Below are positions 7,609 to 16,286 of a DNA stretch of 30,406 nucleotides, one piece after another. The notes beneath the pieces are model-generated. The model searched no databases. It had not been told where the DNA came from and saw only the letters and a list, made by a program, of their open reading frames with translations. Source of the DNA: a virus. Every line of letters begins with the position of its first letter. The first letter of the stretch is position 1. A program made the position numbers and the translations under genes. The DNA is taken from positions 1 through 30,406 of the IMG/VR virus record IMGVR_UViG_3300047551_000493. One strand, 5' to 3'.

Positions 7609-7616
7609 GCTAAATA
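7609..7616 (+). promoter_or_regulatory. late promoter candidate, GCTAAATA
   Basis: It follows the terminator directly. It contains CTAAATA, the variant I associate with late promoters of T4-like cyanophages. It lies 59 bases before the next ATG; the leader ends in the ribosome binding site AAGGAG. It would restart transcription for the adsorption gene cluster. Confidence 0.6.
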
Positions 7617-7674
7617 CTTTGTCAGAATGACTTATGCTAGCCAAGCGTAGACCTAGAACGTCAAGGAGAAAATA

Positions 7675-8040
7675 ATGGCAAACAAAATTAATAAAAGATA
7701 TTTCGGCGCTACCGGATCAGCAGCTACACCACATCTTCCAATCAGATTTAAAACTGGAGGATCAGTATACGAGGGATACATTGTAAAACAAAAAGGTGCT
7801 CGCAGATTTAAATGTAGCAGTGACAATGGAGCTACTACAGCTATATGTAGTTTAACTAATGCAGTTACACCAGCTAATGACGGTGACGCAAGTTTAGTAG
7901 GAATTGCATCAGGTGGGACTCCTATTGCAATTAGAAAATTAGGTGGACGTAAAGCTCACGCCTTTAACGGTAGTAATTATAAGTGGACCTTACAGGACGA
8001 TTCAACAGAAACATTGATTGTTCTTACCTTAATCAGCTAA
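7675..8040 (+). CDS. small beta-rich virion protein, unknown
   Basis: 121 residues, no signal peptide or membrane segment. It starts with a basic NKINKRYFGATGSAA, then alternating short strands with Gly/Thr/Ser turns. I do not recognise a named family. Its position as the first gene after the capsid terminator, its own late promoter candidate and good ribosome binding site (AAGGAG), and its linkage by one base to a fibre-like gene suggest an abundant virion component, such as a capsid decoration or fibre-attachment protein; this is inference. The CDS itself is well supported by spacing and an uninterrupted frame. Confidence 0.75.
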   Translation: MANKINKRYFGATGSAATPHLPIRFKTGGSVYEGYIVKQKGARRFKCSSDNGATTAICSLTNAVTPANDGDASLVGIASGGTPIAIRKLGGRKAHAFNGSNYKWTLQDDSTETLIVLTLIS

Positions 8041-8041
8041 T

Positions 8042-9139
8042 ATGACCGTAAAAGTATTAAATGTAAGTGATGGCGACTATAAAGTAGTTGTAAAGCAATC
8101 TGGTGACATTGATTTAGATACTAGAGGGCCAACAGCTACTGGTTTAGGAAAAGTTAACATATATGCCGACCTTTGGGTTTATGGAAGTCAAACTCAGGTT
8201 GAGTCTACACAGCTATATATTACTGATCAAAAAATAACTATTGCTGATGGAAATAGCAATAGCACTTTACCCGGTGATGGCAAGGGCGGTTTTGACATTA
8301 TAAGAGGAAATGGCAATGCAAGCTTTTATTTTAATGAAAGCATTAACCATAGAAACTCTATATTTGGAATAGGCTATGGATCCTTTGAACTATTAGTAGG
8401 AAGTAATAGAGCTGGATTGTATGTTAGTAGTATTCAAGTTGCTAATAACGATAACTTATATTTGATAAATCAAGGTACTGGTGTAGTAACTGTTCAAGGA
8501 ACAAATAATTACGAAGAAAACATTTTAGACTATCCTGCTGGATATTCCGCAGGAGGGCCATACTCACCTGCTACAGGGCAAATTGTTTTATATAACAATG
8601 ATACAGCTAAAGATGCTTTAGTTAACACACAAGGGATGGCAGATTATGTAACTTCTGCAATCTACTATACTAATATTACTCATATAACTAACGATGATAC
8701 AGAAGTTCGTGTATATGATGCTAGCTCAAGTGATCCATTGTCTTTAAACAACCCAAGTTATATTAACTTTAAAGTTGATAATGTTCAAAGAGCAAAAATT
8801 GATTCAAACAATTTAAGCATTCCTGTAAGTAACGACTATCTTCAAATTTCAAGTAGCGGCGCAAATGCTACCATAAGTGTAACAGGGGTAGCTAATCGTA
8901 ATATTGAAATTGATCCTAGTGGAACTGGCAAAGTTAGGATAGTTTCAGACTTAGAAACTTCAGGAGTTTTGCAACTAGATAACCAAGCATCGGCTCCAAG
9001 TAGTAATAGTAATTATAATGTCCTTTATAGTAAATCTACATTAGGTATGGGCAAAACTGGTCTATACTTTTCTAATCCAACAGCAAGTGACGAATTAGTA
9101 AGTAGACGAAGAGCTCTAGGATTTAGTATGATATTTTAA
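8042..9139 (+). CDS. tail-fibre-like virion protein
   Basis: 365 residues. Residues 35-70 read VNIYADLWVYGSQTQVEST followed by LYITDQKITIADGN, the strand-turn pattern at the start of many phage fibre and baseplate-associated proteins (a layer VxGTTTTVxSTxVTIxDxxI). The middle is Asn/Ser/Thr-rich with NIEIDPSGTGKVRI, another common fibre segment. The last 50 residues (YSKSTLGMGKTGLYFSNP, then DELVSRRRALGFSMIF) resemble a C-terminal block that recurs in marine T4-like phage structural proteins. It starts one base after the preceding stop with no strong ribosome binding site, so it is probably translated by coupling. Exact placement in the virion is unknown. Confidence 0.7.
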   Translation: MTVKVLNVSDGDYKVVVKQSGDIDLDTRGPTATGLGKVNIYADLWVYGSQTQVESTQLYITDQKITIADGNSNSTLPGDGKGGFDIIRGNGNASFYFNESINHRNSIFGIGYGSFELLVGSNRAGLYVSSIQVANNDNLYLINQGTGVVTVQGTNNYEENILDYPAGYSAGGPYSPATGQIVLYNNDTAKDALVNTQGMADYVTSAIYYTNITHITNDDTEVRVYDASSSDPLSLNNPSYINFKVDNVQRAKIDSNNLSIPVSNDYLQISSSGANATISVTGVANRNIEIDPSGTGKVRIVSDLETSGVLQLDNQASAPSSNSNYNVLYSKSTLGMGKTGLYFSNPTASDELVSRRRALGFSMIF

Positions 9140-9149
9140 GGACAAGACA

Positions 9150-9476
9150 ATGGCAATTCGTAACGCAGCTTTACTAACAGGAGGAACCACAATATTTACT
9201 TGTCCAGGTACGCTTGTAACCGATGTGCAAGAACACGCAGTAACCTGTTTAATATTTTGTAATATTGATTCAAATGATGCCAACTTAGACCTGTCAGCTT
9301 ATAGCCAAGACACTGGAAATACAATGAAATTAATTAACAGTCTGACTGTTCCTGCTGGTGAAACTTTTACATTTGATACAGAAAAGTTAGTATTAACTAC
9401 AGGTGATTATTTGGTGGCAAGCCCATCTGCTAATAATAGATTAGTGGTAACTGTAAGTTCATTTAGGGTAAGTTAA
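9150..9476 (+). CDS. small beta-sandwich-like virion protein A
   Basis: 108 residues. The pattern is TTIFTCPG, then a central strand ending in FCN, then a VPAGETFTFDTEKLVL turn, GDYLVASPSAN and a final strand VVTVSSF. The same order of elements appears in the genes at 10077 and 23978 (a cysteine strand, an Asn-containing strand, a basic or polar turn, an acidic loop before a leucine-rich strand, a final valine strand), so I treat the three as a family; the similarity is weak and needs a profile comparison. AAGGA lies seven bases before the ATG. The stop overlaps the next start by one base (TAATG). Probable adaptor or decoration protein by context. Confidence 0.68.
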   Translation: MAIRNAALLTGGTTIFTCPGTLVTDVQEHAVTCLIFCNIDSNDANLDLSAYSQDTGNTMKLINSLTVPAGETFTFDTEKLVLTTGDYLVASPSANNRLVVTVSSFRVS

Positions 9477-10018
9477 TGAAATTTCTAAAAAAAAGTCAGC
9501 TTAATTTTAGAAATGTAAAAGATCAAAGTGTGGCCGTTGAAACAGACGGTAGAGTAACTATGGATGGAAAGATCAGCTTATTAATTCCTAAAGGTGGAAC
9601 AGCTGATCGCCCAGGGTCTCCTGTAGAAGGAATGATACGATATAACTCAGACACTAAAGAATTAGAATCATATCAAGGAAATAGCTCTACAGGAAATGCT
9701 GTATGGAGGAAAATAAAATTTAAAGAACCAAGCACTATGTCCTTTCAATCATTTACATCTCATTCTGGAGGTGATATGTTTGGTCCATTAACTATTAATC
9801 CTTTTAATTATGTTAAAGAAAATACTAATACATCTTTAACAGCAACAGAAGTAGCAGAACGTTTAATAGTAATTGTAGAAAATGTAATACAGGTAGCTAA
9901 TATAAATTATGAAATTTTATTAGATCCAATCGGTTATGCAGCAGGAGCTTGGGTTCATTTTGGAAGTAGTGTTCCAACAACTAAAAATATCTATATAATA
10001 AGTGGATTCGACCGCTAA
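9476..10018 (+). CDS. fibre-associated protein with TDRP-GxIRYN motif
   Basis: 180 residues. Residues 34-66 contain LLIPKGGTADRPGSPVEGMI followed by RYNSDTKELESYQG and, a little later, VWRKI. This is a motif repeatedly seen in tail-fibre and structural proteins of phages, where it reads TADRPxxPxxGxIRYNtdtxxxExYdGxxWxxI. The remainder is mixed, with a predicted helix (TATEVAERLIVIVENVIQVA) and a final AGAWVHFGSS segment. The start codon overlaps the preceding stop by one base (TAATG), so it is translationally coupled to protein A. I infer a structural role in the fibre or collar; enzymatic motifs are absent. Confidence 0.7.
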   Translation: MKFLKKSQLNFRNVKDQSVAVETDGRVTMDGKISLLIPKGGTADRPGSPVEGMIRYNSDTKELESYQGNSSTGNAVWRKIKFKEPSTMSFQSFTSHSGGDMFGPLTINPFNYVKENTNTSLTATEVAERLIVIVENVIQVANINYEILLDPIGYAAGAWVHFGSSVPTTKNIYIISGFDR

Positions 10019-10043
10019 CTAAAAAAGCTATTATTTTATTTTT

Positions 10044-10051
10044 AATAAATA
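10044..10051 (+). promoter_or_regulatory. late promoter candidate, AATAAATA
   Basis: Seven of eight bases match TATAAATA. It lies 26 bases before the ATG of the next gene, the same spacing as the candidate at 16254. It lies in the loop of a 9-bp inverted repeat (AAAAAAGCT at 10021-10029, AGCTTTTTT at 10059-10067). Confidence 0.5.
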
Positions 10052-10076
10052 CAAAACAAGCTTTTTTGGATGAATT

Positions 10077-10406
10077 ATGGCAACCTATTTTAGAACAAAA
10101 GTAGTAAAAGGCGTAGGCCTTACACCAGTTGATGTGGTGAACACTATTTCTAGCAACAGATTTACAATTCTAGGTTGTAATGCAGCCAATGTGACAGATG
10201 ATAATGTAATAGTTGACGTAAAAGTTGTTGATGCAACTAGTACAGAGGCTTATTGGGTTAAAGGTATAGTGATACCCCCATATAATTCTTTAAAAATTGT
10301 CACAAACGGTGAAAAACTTATACTAGCTGAAAATTGTGCTCTAAGACTAGTAAGCGATCAACCAGGCAGCGTTGATGTCGTAGTAAGTTATGCAGAAATT
10401 GTTTAA
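10077..10406 (+). CDS. small beta-sandwich-like virion protein B
   Basis: 109 residues. The sequence alternates short strands (RFTILGCNAAN, VIVDVKVVDA, YWVKGIVIPP, SLKIVTNGEKLIL, CALRLVSDQPGSVDVVVSYAEIV) with no helix or membrane segment, the appearance of a compact beta sandwich. The layout resembles the small proteins at 9150 and 23978. It is preceded by its own late promoter candidate and lies 10 bases before the next gene. The ribosome binding site is weak (TTGGATG overlapping an out-of-frame ATG at 10070). Likely a virion adaptor or cap, inferred from position beside the giant fibre genes. Confidence 0.68.
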   Translation: MATYFRTKVVKGVGLTPVDVVNTISSNRFTILGCNAANVTDDNVIVDVKVVDATSTEAYWVKGIVIPPYNSLKIVTNGEKLILAENCALRLVSDQPGSVDVVVSYAEIV

Positions 10407-10416
10407 AGGATAAGAA

Positions 10417-10779
10417 ATGGCACAGAACAATTATCTATTTGGTCTTGATGAAACAACATTGCTAGGTGATGCTCCGAAATATTTTTATGGTTTGAGGAGA
10501 ACTAAAGACGGTGACTTATATTTTGGAAAATATAATACTTTGCAACCCGACGAGTTGATTGTTGTTAATAATAATGGACCAGCAGAAGAGGATTATAGTG
10601 AATTCGAATACGGTGTAGATTATGTAGATAATATTGATGAAAATCATAACATTGTATATGAAAATTTATATTATAGTCAATATCGTTGGGATACTAGATC
10701 GATGTATTATTATATAGATGAGAATGGCAGTTTTATTGCTAGAATAGCTCAAAAATATACCTACGAAGAAGAATTATAA
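10417..10779 (+). CDS. acidic, Tyr-rich conserved phage protein
   Basis: 120 residues, strongly acidic and unusually rich in tyrosine (for example NLYYSQYRWDTRSMYYYIDE near residues 86-105). The N-terminal NNYLFGLDETTLLGDAPKYF, and the DGDLYFGKYNTLQPDELIVV block, recall a small protein I associate with T4-like marine phages directly upstream of large fibre genes, though I cannot name its function. AAAGGA precedes the ATG. The stop codon is embedded in a TATAAATA promoter candidate for the giant gene that follows. A fibre chaperone or a small baseplate or fibre adaptor would fit the position; this is inference. Confidence 0.72.
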   Translation: MAQNNYLFGLDETTLLGDAPKYFYGLRRTKDGDLYFGKYNTLQPDELIVVNNNGPAEEDYSEFEYGVDYVDNIDENHNIVYENLYYSQYRWDTRSMYYYIDENGSFIARIAQKYTYEEEL

Positions 10780-10782
10780 ATA
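10775..10782 (+). promoter_or_regulatory. late promoter candidate, TATAAATA
   Basis: Exact T4 late consensus, overlapping the stop codon of the gene before (TAA at 10777-10779). It lies 24 bases ahead of the ATG of the first giant gene, which also has AGGAAA as a ribosome binding site. The spacing is right for a short leader. Confidence 0.65.
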
Positions 10783-10805
10783 TTGAATAAGTTCAGGAAA
10801 ACATA

Positions 10806-13800
10806 ATGGCTGAGTTTAAAATTAGTAGATTACGCTTTAGATGGCGTGGAATATGGAATGCTAACACTGAATACTTTTTAGATGATATTGTATTCTATGG
10901 AGGCGGAAGTTGGACCTGCGTTAGACGACATACCTCTACAAATTTTTATGATGGTCAAACATTCTTAGCTGATTCAGCAGATACTAGTCCTACTCCTGCA
11001 TTTGAAAGAATGACAGATGGGTTTTCGTTTTTAGGAGATTGGTTAAGTTATCAAGATTATACAGAAGGATCTATTGTAAATGCAGGCGGATCATTATATG
11101 TCTGTTTAACAGATCACGCAGGAACGCAGTACTTTAGTCAATCAGAAGCTAATTGGGCTTTATTTGCAACAGGTATAAAATTTAAAGGTGACTGGTCCCC
11201 GAATACTAGATATCAAAAAGGCGATGTAATACTTTATAATAGTAATCAATATCGTTGTATATTAGAACATACAAGTCCATCAATTGCTCAAGGAATTATA
11301 ACAGGTAACAATGACGGTAACGATGATAGTACAGGTGAAACCTGGTCATTATTTTTAGAAAATTTTACTTACGCTGGAGTACATACACCTATAACTAGAT
11401 ACAGAGTAAACGATCTAGTAAAATACGGAGGATCTATTTGGAGATGTACAACAGAACACACAAGTATCTTAGTTCAAGACTCTATAGATAGTGACAAGTT
11501 TACTTTATATCTATATGGGAATAATTTTAGAGGTGATCACAACATTGCAAATTATTACGGTGTAGGTGATGTTGTAAGACACAGTAGTTTTTTATATGTT
11601 GCAACAACTAATATTCAACCTATTGATCACAGCAGGCCTGGAGTAAGTAGTCAGTTTCCTGAAGGAAATCCAGCTTGGGCAGTACAATTACAAGGTTATA
11701 ATTTCGTAGGAAACTTTTCAACATCAGGAGTTTACAAAAAAGGCGACGTTGTACTTAGAGGTGCTAACTTATTTGTATCACTAACTGATACTAATCAAGA
11801 TGGTAGTACTATTGACTATTTAGATACGTCTAATTGGACTTCCTTAGTTCCTAGTAGTAAATTTAAAGGATCTTGGGACTATCCTGTCTCTTATGATTTA
11901 AATGATTTAGTTGTTTACTTAGGTACAACTTATAAAGCTAATATTGCCCATACAAGTCAAATAAACAGTTTTCCAGGCGATAACGGTAGTGGATTCTTTT
12001 ATTGGGATATTTTTGCAGGCGGCGATCCTTACGCAGGACTTAAAAAGCCAGGTGACTTATTAACTTATAACTTAAGCAGAGACGACATAGGAAATGACGG
12101 AAGCACAATTATAGGTGATTTAAGCTCATATGGTCCAGCCAGAGTTAAAATCGGCAGTGAAGATCAATTACTAATAATTGAAAATAACGATGGAGATATT
12201 GGGTATAAAACCTGGGGGAACGTCAATAGGGTATTTCACGTCAGAACAAACGGTGTAGACGATGATACTGATCCTAATAGAGGAATAAATTATTTTAAAC
12301 CATTTAGAACTATTAGGTATGCTTGCGAAAAAGCAGATGATGGATGGGCCGGAACAACTACTATTAAAGTTTCAACAGGCGATTATTACGAAATACTTCC
12401 TATTATTATTCCGGCTCGTACAGCAGTAGTGGGAGAAGAGCTAAGATCAGCAAGGATAATCGCTAACGATCCAATTGAAGCACTAGCTAATGACTATCCT
12501 TACACTATCGCTTGTCTTAATCGTTTAGAATTTATAATGTCAGATATTTTAACCGGAACGGTTATAATTAAATCTACAGGCAATACAGTTTCTCAAAACA
12601 TTACTAATAATACTGCATTACCAGTTGATATTACTAAAATTTTAAATCTTATAACAGATGTTAAAAATTACATAACGTATAGAATTGGAAATCAAGGATC
12701 AAATGTCGCTGTGTACGGTACTAACACTGCAAGCAGCTCTGCAACTGCATTATCTGCTGCGGCAGCATTAAATGCTAATAAAGATTTCCTAGTGGCAGAA
12801 ATTAATGCGTTTATGGTTAGTTCATATCCTAGTTATGTTTTTGACCAAGATAGGTGTGGTAGAGATACAAAAAGATATATTGAGGCTTTTATATACGATA
12901 TAACTTATCCAGGAAATTATAAATCTGTATTAGCTGCAAGATATTATGCAAATGCAGTAGAAGGATCCTATGCTGAAGATATGTTTTATGTTCGAGATGC
13001 TACAGGCATTCGTAATATGACAATGTTAGGACTAAATGGCACATTACAATCTAATATAGGATTAGAACCGTATAGAAGACCAAACGGCGGAAGTTATGTG
13101 AGTTTAGATCCAGGATGGGGACCTAATGATAATAGAACGTGGATTCTAACTAGAAGTTGCTATGTACAAAATTGTACAACATTTGGATATGCTGCTACAG
13201 GACAAAAAATAGACGGATCTTTACACAATGGTGGAAATAAATCTATTGTAAGTAATGATTTCACGCAGGTCATTAGTGATGGAGTCGGGTGTCATGTATT
13301 GAATGGAGGTAGAGCAGAACTAGTCAGTGTGTTTACTTACTACTCTCAAATTGGTATGTTTGCAGAGGACGGAGGAATTATTAGAGCTACTAACGGAAAC
13401 AGCTCATATGGAACCTTTGGTGCTATTGCAGATGGAGGTGATCCTTTAGAAATTCCTCAAATAGGAAAAGTTAATACTCAAACTGATCAGGCAGTTATTG
13501 GATCTGCATTCGCTGGCGAAGTTAATGATTATGTTTTTATATTAGAATTTTTAAATGCAGGACAAGATTATACAACCGCAAATTATACTTTCACTAGCTC
13601 AGGAACAGGAGCAACTGTTTTACAAGAAGAGTTTAGAGATAATGGAGTATTTGAAGCCCAAGTTTTAACTTCAGGAGCAGGTCATTTACTACGAGGAAAT
13701 AATGCTCAAATTGGGACAACAACTACAATTACTTTAGCTAGTAACGATCCTAGTACAGAAGCAGAAATTTTAGGCTGTAGAATAACAATTGTTTCAGGCG

Positions 13801-16250
13801 AGGGTACAGGACAATATGGCTATATTACAAGCTATGATCCAATTAACAAATTGGCGACTGTTAGTAAAGAATCGAGTTCAACACCAGGATGGGATCATGT
13901 AGTTCCCGGCACAATTATTAAAACTACTCTAACTACTTCTAGTCGTTATAGAATAGAACCAAGGCTCACGTTTTCTGATCCAGGATTTACTGTTGCATCA
14001 ACACTAAGCCAAAGTACAACAATTAAAGCAAATGCAATATATGGTGAAACAATCGAAACATATACAAACAAGCTTACAGATGTTGGACTAGCTACTTTTA
14101 ATGTTACTAAAACTGGCAGAAGTTACTCAGTCGCCTTAACTTATGGCGGTTTAGACTATACAGAAGGAAATATATTAACTATTACAGGAGCTAATATTGG
14201 TGGAGAAGCAATAGAACACGATATAACTATCACCGTTACCAGTGTTGATAACGGAGCCATAATCGGATTTACCTACGAAGGTATAGGCACAAGTGGTAGA
14301 TTTGTTATGACACCTGGAGCAAGCAGTATTGTTTCTCACAGTCTAGATGGATTAGTATGGTATGATTCTTTATTACCAACTTCTGGATACTGGCGTGCCT
14401 TAGCTTATGGAATGAATAAGTTCGTTACTATTTTATATGGTTCGAGCACAATGGCTTATTCATCAGACGGAATTACCTGGACTACAGGATCTATGCCTTC
14501 TTCAAGAAATTGGGTAAGTGTTGCTTATGGAAGTAATATATTCTGTGCAATTGCTAGTAACTTAGATAGCGCAGCAACTAGTATTAATGGAATAGGTTGG
14601 GTAGCTACTACTCTTCCTGATGTAGGTGACAGTTCAACTAACGAATGGGTGGCTATTACTTACGGTAAAGGAAAATTTGTAGCAATTGCTAATAGTAGCA
14701 ATGCTGTAGCAGTTGGAACTTGGAACGGAACAACAATGACCTGGCAAGGAGCGGTTGTTGAAGTACAGGATTCTAGCTTACAAAATTGGGCAAGTATAGC
14801 CTATGGTAATGGAAGATTTGTAGCCATAAGCACTACAGGTTACGTTACATACAGCTTTGACGGTGTTAATTGGGAAACAACCACAAATGGAATGCCGCAA
14901 GATGACACTAACGAAATGTACTGGGAAAGAGTAAGATATGGACAAGGAGTGTTTTTTGCTACCTGTAAGAGTCCCCAACAAGATGTAACTGCTTTTTGTG
15001 CAACTTCTTATGACGGTATAGTATGGACTGGCCGTACGTTAAATTCTGCCCAAAATTGGGGTCCTGTAGCTTTTGGAAATCCAGATATTAGCCTAGGCGA
15101 TTCAACTAAATCAAATAATCGAGGGGTATGGGTCGTTGGAACCACTACTGCAAGTAGAAGTATAAATCGTATATTAACTGGTGCACGAGCATTAGGTAGG
15201 GTATTTGTTGAGCAAGGTGTTAACAAAGTTTTAATTTGGGAACCGGGATCAGGGTATGCCATCCCTCCAACGATTACTTTAACTGATCCTAATATTACAA
15301 GTCAAGCCACTTATAGAATAAGAATAGCAGATCAAGTTTTAGCTCAACCTACTTTTATAACAAGAGGAACTGGTTATAGAACAAGCTCAACATCAGTTAC
15401 AGTTGCTGGAGATGGATTCGCTGATATACTTCCAGTTGGATCTTATCTTACCGTTGATGGACTTACTACTGTTCCAGGACCAGGTGCTCAATTTTATATA
15501 GGTGGAAAGTCTACATATTATACTGCTGTAGTAACTGGAATTAATGTTAGTCAGATTAATGGGAAATTTAGATCTACATTTAGAGTTACTCCTACTATTG
15601 GAGTAAATGATTATATTCAAGATGATATGGAAGTCATTGTAAAAGAACTTTACAGTCAGGTTCGCATAACAGGACACGACTTTTTAGATGTAGGTACAGG
15701 AAATTATATAGAGACAAATTATCCAGGACTTTATATAAACTACGACTATGATAAAGTACCATCAAATGAAGTAGGACAATTAAATGGAGGTCGTGTTTTT
15801 TATGTTAGCACAGACCAAGATGGAAACTTTAGAGCAGGTGATTTATTTGCTGTTGAACAAGCAACAGGTATTGTAACAATTAGCGCAGACTTTTTTGATT
15901 TAGCAGGCTTAACTGAACTTGCTCTTGGAGGAGTAGTTGTAGGAGGAACTGGAACAGTTATTAGAGAATTTAGCACTGATCCGAAATTTACAGCTAACTC
16001 AAATAATATTGTGCCTACTCAAAAAGCAATTATTTCTTATCTACAATCTAGATTAAACATCGGCGGAGAAGATTTGCTTACTGCTAGTTTTATCGCTGGT
16101 ACAGTAAAGGTCGGCCCAGGTGAAATTAGTAATACAGCAAATTTGACTAATAATATTCCTGTAATAGCTAATTTCTCAGGTCCAGGAAGTTCAATACAAG
16201 GATCTATTTTAGCTCAAAGTATGTTTTACGCTTCCTTTAATGTTGGATAA
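10806..16250 (+). CDS. giant modular adsorption/tail fibre protein 1
   Basis: 1814 residues. Residues 10-400 hold seven units of about 50-60 residues of the form W/Gx..Y..gDvV.ygg..y.c...Hts..W, resembling chitinase-type (CBM5/12-like) carbohydrate-binding units. From about 470 (VFHVRTNGVDDD) a pectin-lyase-like beta-helix begins (STGDYYEILPIIIPARTAVV); it is interrupted at about 573-710 by one C-x-RD module (DRCGRDTKRYIEAFIYDITY). The conserved core NCTTFGYAATGQKIDGSLHN lies near 790. Residues about 1178-1430 carry six Asp-box-like units (AYSSDGITW, WVSVAYGSN), a sialidase-type propeller without visible catalytic residues. The end has a block RVFYVSTDQDGNFRAGDLFA at about 1661. It has no signal peptide. 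It is a probable host-binding fibre or side structure; assignment is from domains and position. Confidence 0.85.
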   Translation: MAEFKISRLRFRWRGIWNANTEYFLDDIVFYGGGSWTCVRRHTSTNFYDGQTFLADSADTSPTPAFERMTDGFSFLGDWLSYQDYTEGSIVNAGGSLYVCLTDHAGTQYFSQSEANWALFATGIKFKGDWSPNTRYQKGDVILYNSNQYRCILEHTSPSIAQGIITGNNDGNDDSTGETWSLFLENFTYAGVHTPITRYRVNDLVKYGGSIWRCTTEHTSILVQDSIDSDKFTLYLYGNNFRGDHNIANYYGVGDVVRHSSFLYVATTNIQPIDHSRPGVSSQFPEGNPAWAVQLQGYNFVGNFSTSGVYKKGDVVLRGANLFVSLTDTNQDGSTIDYLDTSNWTSLVPSSKFKGSWDYPVSYDLNDLVVYLGTTYKANIAHTSQINSFPGDNGSGFFYWDIFAGGDPYAGLKKPGDLLTYNLSRDDIGNDGSTIIGDLSSYGPARVKIGSEDQLLIIENNDGDIGYKTWGNVNRVFHVRTNGVDDDTDPNRGINYFKPFRTIRYACEKADDGWAGTTTIKVSTGDYYEILPIIIPARTAVVGEELRSARIIANDPIEALANDYPYTIACLNRLEFIMSDILTGTVIIKSTGNTVSQNITNNTALPVDITKILNLITDVKNYITYRIGNQGSNVAVYGTNTASSSATALSAAAALNANKDFLVAEINAFMVSSYPSYVFDQDRCGRDTKRYIEAFIYDITYPGNYKSVLAARYYANAVEGSYAEDMFYVRDATGIRNMTMLGLNGTLQSNIGLEPYRRPNGGSYVSLDPGWGPNDNRTWILTRSCYVQNCTTFGYAATGQKIDGSLHNGGNKSIVSNDFTQVISDGVGCHVLNGGRAELVSVFTYYSQIGMFAEDGGIIRATNGNSSYGTFGAIADGGDPLEIPQIGKVNTQTDQAVIGSAFAGEVNDYVFILEFLNAGQDYTTANYTFTSSGTGATVLQEEFRDNGVFEAQVLTSGAGHLLRGNNAQIGTTTTITLASNDPSTEAEILGCRITIVSGEGTGQYGYITSYDPINKLATVSKESSSTPGWDHVVPGTIIKTTLTTSSRYRIEPRLTFSDPGFTVASTLSQSTTIKANAIYGETIETYTNKLTDVGLATFNVTKTGRSYSVALTYGGLDYTEGNILTITGANIGGEAIEHDITITVTSVDNGAIIGFTYEGIGTSGRFVMTPGASSIVSHSLDGLVWYDSLLPTSGYWRALAYGMNKFVTILYGSSTMAYSSDGITWTTGSMPSSRNWVSVAYGSNIFCAIASNLDSAATSINGIGWVATTLPDVGDSSTNEWVAITYGKGKFVAIANSSNAVAVGTWNGTTMTWQGAVVEVQDSSLQNWASIAYGNGRFVAISTTGYVTYSFDGVNWETTTNGMPQDDTNEMYWERVRYGQGVFFATCKSPQQDVTAFCATSYDGIVWTGRTLNSAQNWGPVAFGNPDISLGDSTKSNNRGVWVVGTTTASRSINRILTGARALGRVFVEQGVNKVLIWEPGSGYAIPPTITLTDPNITSQATYRIRIADQVLAQPTFITRGTGYRTSSTSVTVAGDGFADILPVGSYLTVDGLTTVPGPGAQFYIGGKSTYYTAVVTGINVSQINGKFRSTFRVTPTIGVNDYIQDDMEVIVKELYSQVRITGHDFLDVGTGNYIETNYPGLYINYDYDKVPSNEVGQLNGGRVFYVSTDQDGNFRAGDLFAVEQATGIVTISADFFDLAGLTELALGGVVVGGTGTVIREFSTDPKFTANSNNIVPTQKAIISYLQSRLNIGGEDLLTASFIAGTVKVGPGEISNTANLTNNIPVIANFSGPGSSIQGSILAQSMFYASFNVG

Positions 16251-16253
16251 AAA

Positions 16254-16261
16254 ATAAATAT
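16254..16261 (+). promoter_or_regulatory. late promoter candidate, AATAAATA
   Basis: Seven of eight bases match TATAAATA. It is 26 bases before the ATG of the second giant gene, in an AT-rich 36-base gap. A second overlapping option, TATAAAAT at 16263-16270, is a poorer match. CGGAG serves as the ribosome binding site. Confidence 0.48.
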
Positions 16262-16286
16262 TATAAAATAGAATCTCGGAGTTAAT

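Noticed and set aside
7551-7674. tRNA or riboswitch in the longest gap
   Set aside because: Apart from the terminator, promoter candidate and ribosome binding site, the gap shows no cloverleaf or other stable paired structure.
14335-15120. Giant protein 1 as an active sialidase
   Set aside because: Asp-boxes are structural and occur in many non-enzymatic propellers; no Arg-triad or nucleophile Tyr/Glu arrangement could be recognised.
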